A DNA stretch of 64,000 nucleotides from Colwellia psychrerythraea (lineage in GTDB: Bacteria > Pseudomonadota > Gammaproteobacteria > Enterobacterales > Alteromonadaceae), in contig NZ_JQEC01000014.1 of the NCBI RefSeq assembly GCF_000764185.1, forward strand, positions 35,226 through 99,225, in the 5' to 3' direction. The position numbers and the translations under genes were made by a program. Shown here piece by piece: positions 62,952 through 64,000 of the stretch. The stretch's first letter is position 1. Every line of letters begins with the position of its first letter. The notes under the pieces were generated by a model. That model saw only the letters and a program-made list of their open reading frames with translations, made no database searches and was not told where the DNA came from.

Positions 62952-63932
62952 TTAAAAATTGTACTTAAGACCTAATGCATAGTAGCTTTCGGTTTTATCA
63001 GCCTGCTCAGCATCGCGATCAGCAAAGTAAGTGAAAAATGTGGTACGTGAATTGAAGCTATGCTCCCAAGCGATAGAGAACTGGGTAGCGTCAGATAATT
63101 TCATCGAGCTATCACTACGAATAAATTGGGCATTAATTCGGTTTTTATTAAAAGCGTAAGATGTACTTATTCCATAGGCGTTGGCACTATTACTACCATC
63201 AGCCAATAGCACTGTATTTTCACTGGTTTTAGTATGTTGGAATAAAAGCCCTAATCGCAATTTCCTAACCGGCCAGGTAGCCACTAAACGTAATTGGTCC
63301 AACTGCTTAATATTGGAGTTTATCGCCGCGCTAAAAAACAGGTCGTTGTTTTTGTATTCAATAGATGAAGATATGCCATCGGCAGGACCATCTTGACTGC
63401 TATCATTGGTGTTTTCTCCGGGCACAATAGCTATAGTTGCTTTTATGGGACCCAATATTTTTTGACTGTCGTATTGCAAGACGTTATCTAAACGTTCCTC
63501 TCCGTCAATTATTTTGCCTAATTCGCCTTGTAAATCATTAAAGTAATCAAAGTTACCTTTAGCCTCTTTAAAAGGAATGGTGATTCTACCGGCAATAAAT
63601 CGACCCCAGTCGGCTTGCACGCCTAAAAAAGTATCTCGTTGTGATAACGTTCGACCTTTTTTATCTCCATCGTCAGCTTCAACGCCAAATTCTATTTGGT
63701 ATACGATTGACATATTTTCCGCAAAAACACTTCCTCCTTTAAAACCTAGGCGAGATGCATTATTGGCTAATTTCCAAACTTTTCCTGTTTGTTTATTATT
63801 CTCTAGCTGGTAAGAAAGATTTAATCTCCCATAAACATCAACATTGAATAAATCAGTTTCATTAGCTTGTACCGTCAAAATATGGCAAGTACTTGTTAAT
63901 AAAATTCCGAGTTTATATATGTTTTTTTGCAT
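62952..63932 (-). CDS. Gram-negative porin
   Basis: 326 residues. A signal peptide with cleavage after HILTVQA. DVYGRLNLSYQLE, SRLGFKGGSVFAENMSIVYQ and QRDTFLGVQADWGRFIAGRI are classical trimeric-porin features; the C-terminal residue is Phe (ALGLKYNF), as needed for barrel assembly. It is the first gene of the three-gene unit with the EB_dh cytochrome (62 bp) and flavocytochrome (54 bp). Probably feeds the substrate of that electron chain into the periplasm. Confidence 0.92.
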   Translation of the reverse strand: MQKNIYKLGILLTSTCHILTVQANETDLFNVDVYGRLNLSYQLENNKQTGKVWKLANNASRLGFKGGSVFAENMSIVYQIEFGVEADDGDKKGRTLSQRDTFLGVQADWGRFIAGRITIPFKEAKGNFDYFNDLQGELGKIIDGEERLDNVLQYDSQKILGPIKATIAIVPGENTNDSSQDGPADGISSSIEYKNNDLFFSAAINSNIKQLDQLRLVATWPVRKLRLGLLFQHTKTSENTVLLADGSNSANAYGISTSYAFNKNRINAQFIRSDSSMKLSDATQFSIAWEHSFNSRTTFFTYFADRDAEQADKTESYYALGLKYNF

Positions 63933-63982
63933 TATTTTTATACTTCTAAATTAAAGAAGTGGCATAGTCTAAACACAAATTA

Positions 63983-63996
63983 TATTGTATACAATA
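63983..63996. promoter_or_regulatory. Perfect palindrome TATTGTATACAATA, GntR-type operator
   Basis: 14-bp perfect palindrome 51 bp before the porin ATG. TTGTATACAA-type dyads are common sites for GntR/FadR-subfamily repressors. The regulator is not in the window. Confidence 0.55.
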
Positions 63997-64000
63997 ACGA

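Noticed and set aside
1..64000. CRISPR arrays and rRNA genes
   Set aside because: No regularly spaced direct repeats of 25-40 bp, no cas genes and no rRNA segments were seen.

Overview
The window looks like chromosome of a marine, AT-rich gammaproteobacterium of the order Alteromonadales, most like Colwellia or Thalassotalea. The reasons are base composition, a 1581-residue NAD-glutamate dehydrogenase, TonB-dependent receptors next to secreted peptidases, HBM-type chemoreceptors, GltS/NhaC-type sodium transporters, DUF3943 and EB_dh proteins, and a short palindromic MITE-like repeat. The genus is an inference; no rRNA or marker gene settles it.

Layout. 1-12 kb holds the tail of a B12-binding radical SAM enzyme, an HD-GYP phosphodiesterase, a metal/metalloid-type permease with its ArsR regulator, an HflX GTPase with an acidic insertion, a MoxR ATPase/vWA pair whose stop codon lies in the duplicated flank of a MITE-like element, then a lone J-domain protein and three acidic orphan proteins. 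12-17.4 kb has tRNA-Ser(UGA), a DUF3943 outer-membrane protein, a transglutaminase-like/TPR lipoprotein overlapping an M28 peptidase, and a DsbB/DsbA-like pair. 17.4-25.9 kb is mostly on the minus strand: a LysR regulator, an NhaC-type antiporter, GltS and a fold-III PLP decarboxylase, then decayed sequence, a LysE exporter, a second LysR and DoxX.

26-29.3 kb is accessory DNA. It contains three attC-like sites of differing quality, cassette-type genes (an ATPase fragment, a Sel1-like lipoprotein, an HExxH metalloprotease, a DUF350-like membrane protein) and an IS3-family remnant, with no integrase gene: a chromosomal integron remnant of the CALIN type. 29.3-36 kb carries a Bcr/CflA-type exporter with a divergent LysR, and a lipoprotein amidohydrolase divergent from a two-component system. 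36-47 kb carries NAD-GDH, then a TonB receptor, an M14 carboxypeptidase and an N-acyl-D-amino-acid deacylase, together a peptide-scavenging locus.

47-64 kb contains a Rho-like ATPase without the usual N-terminal RNA-binding domain, an HBM chemoreceptor, a solute-binding protein, oligopeptidase B, an ECF sigma/anti-sigma operon led by a secreted beta-rich protein, a MerR regulator beside a long-spacer promoter for a membrane hydroxylase, and finally a porin / EB_dh cytochrome / heme-c-containing ferric-reductase-like operon.

How the parts connect. A palindrome of the form ATAAC-N5-GTTAT, which is a LysR T-N11-A box, stands upstream of the NhaC antiporter, upstream of the decarboxylase and upstream of the TonB receptor. 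This suggests that the LysR at 17.5 kb co-ordinates peptide uptake, release of (D-)amino acids, glutamate/cation transport and amino-acid decarboxylation. The items most worth following up are the short Rho paralog, this possible regulon, the integron remnant, the MITE at the vWA stop codon and the heme-c flavocytochrome operon.
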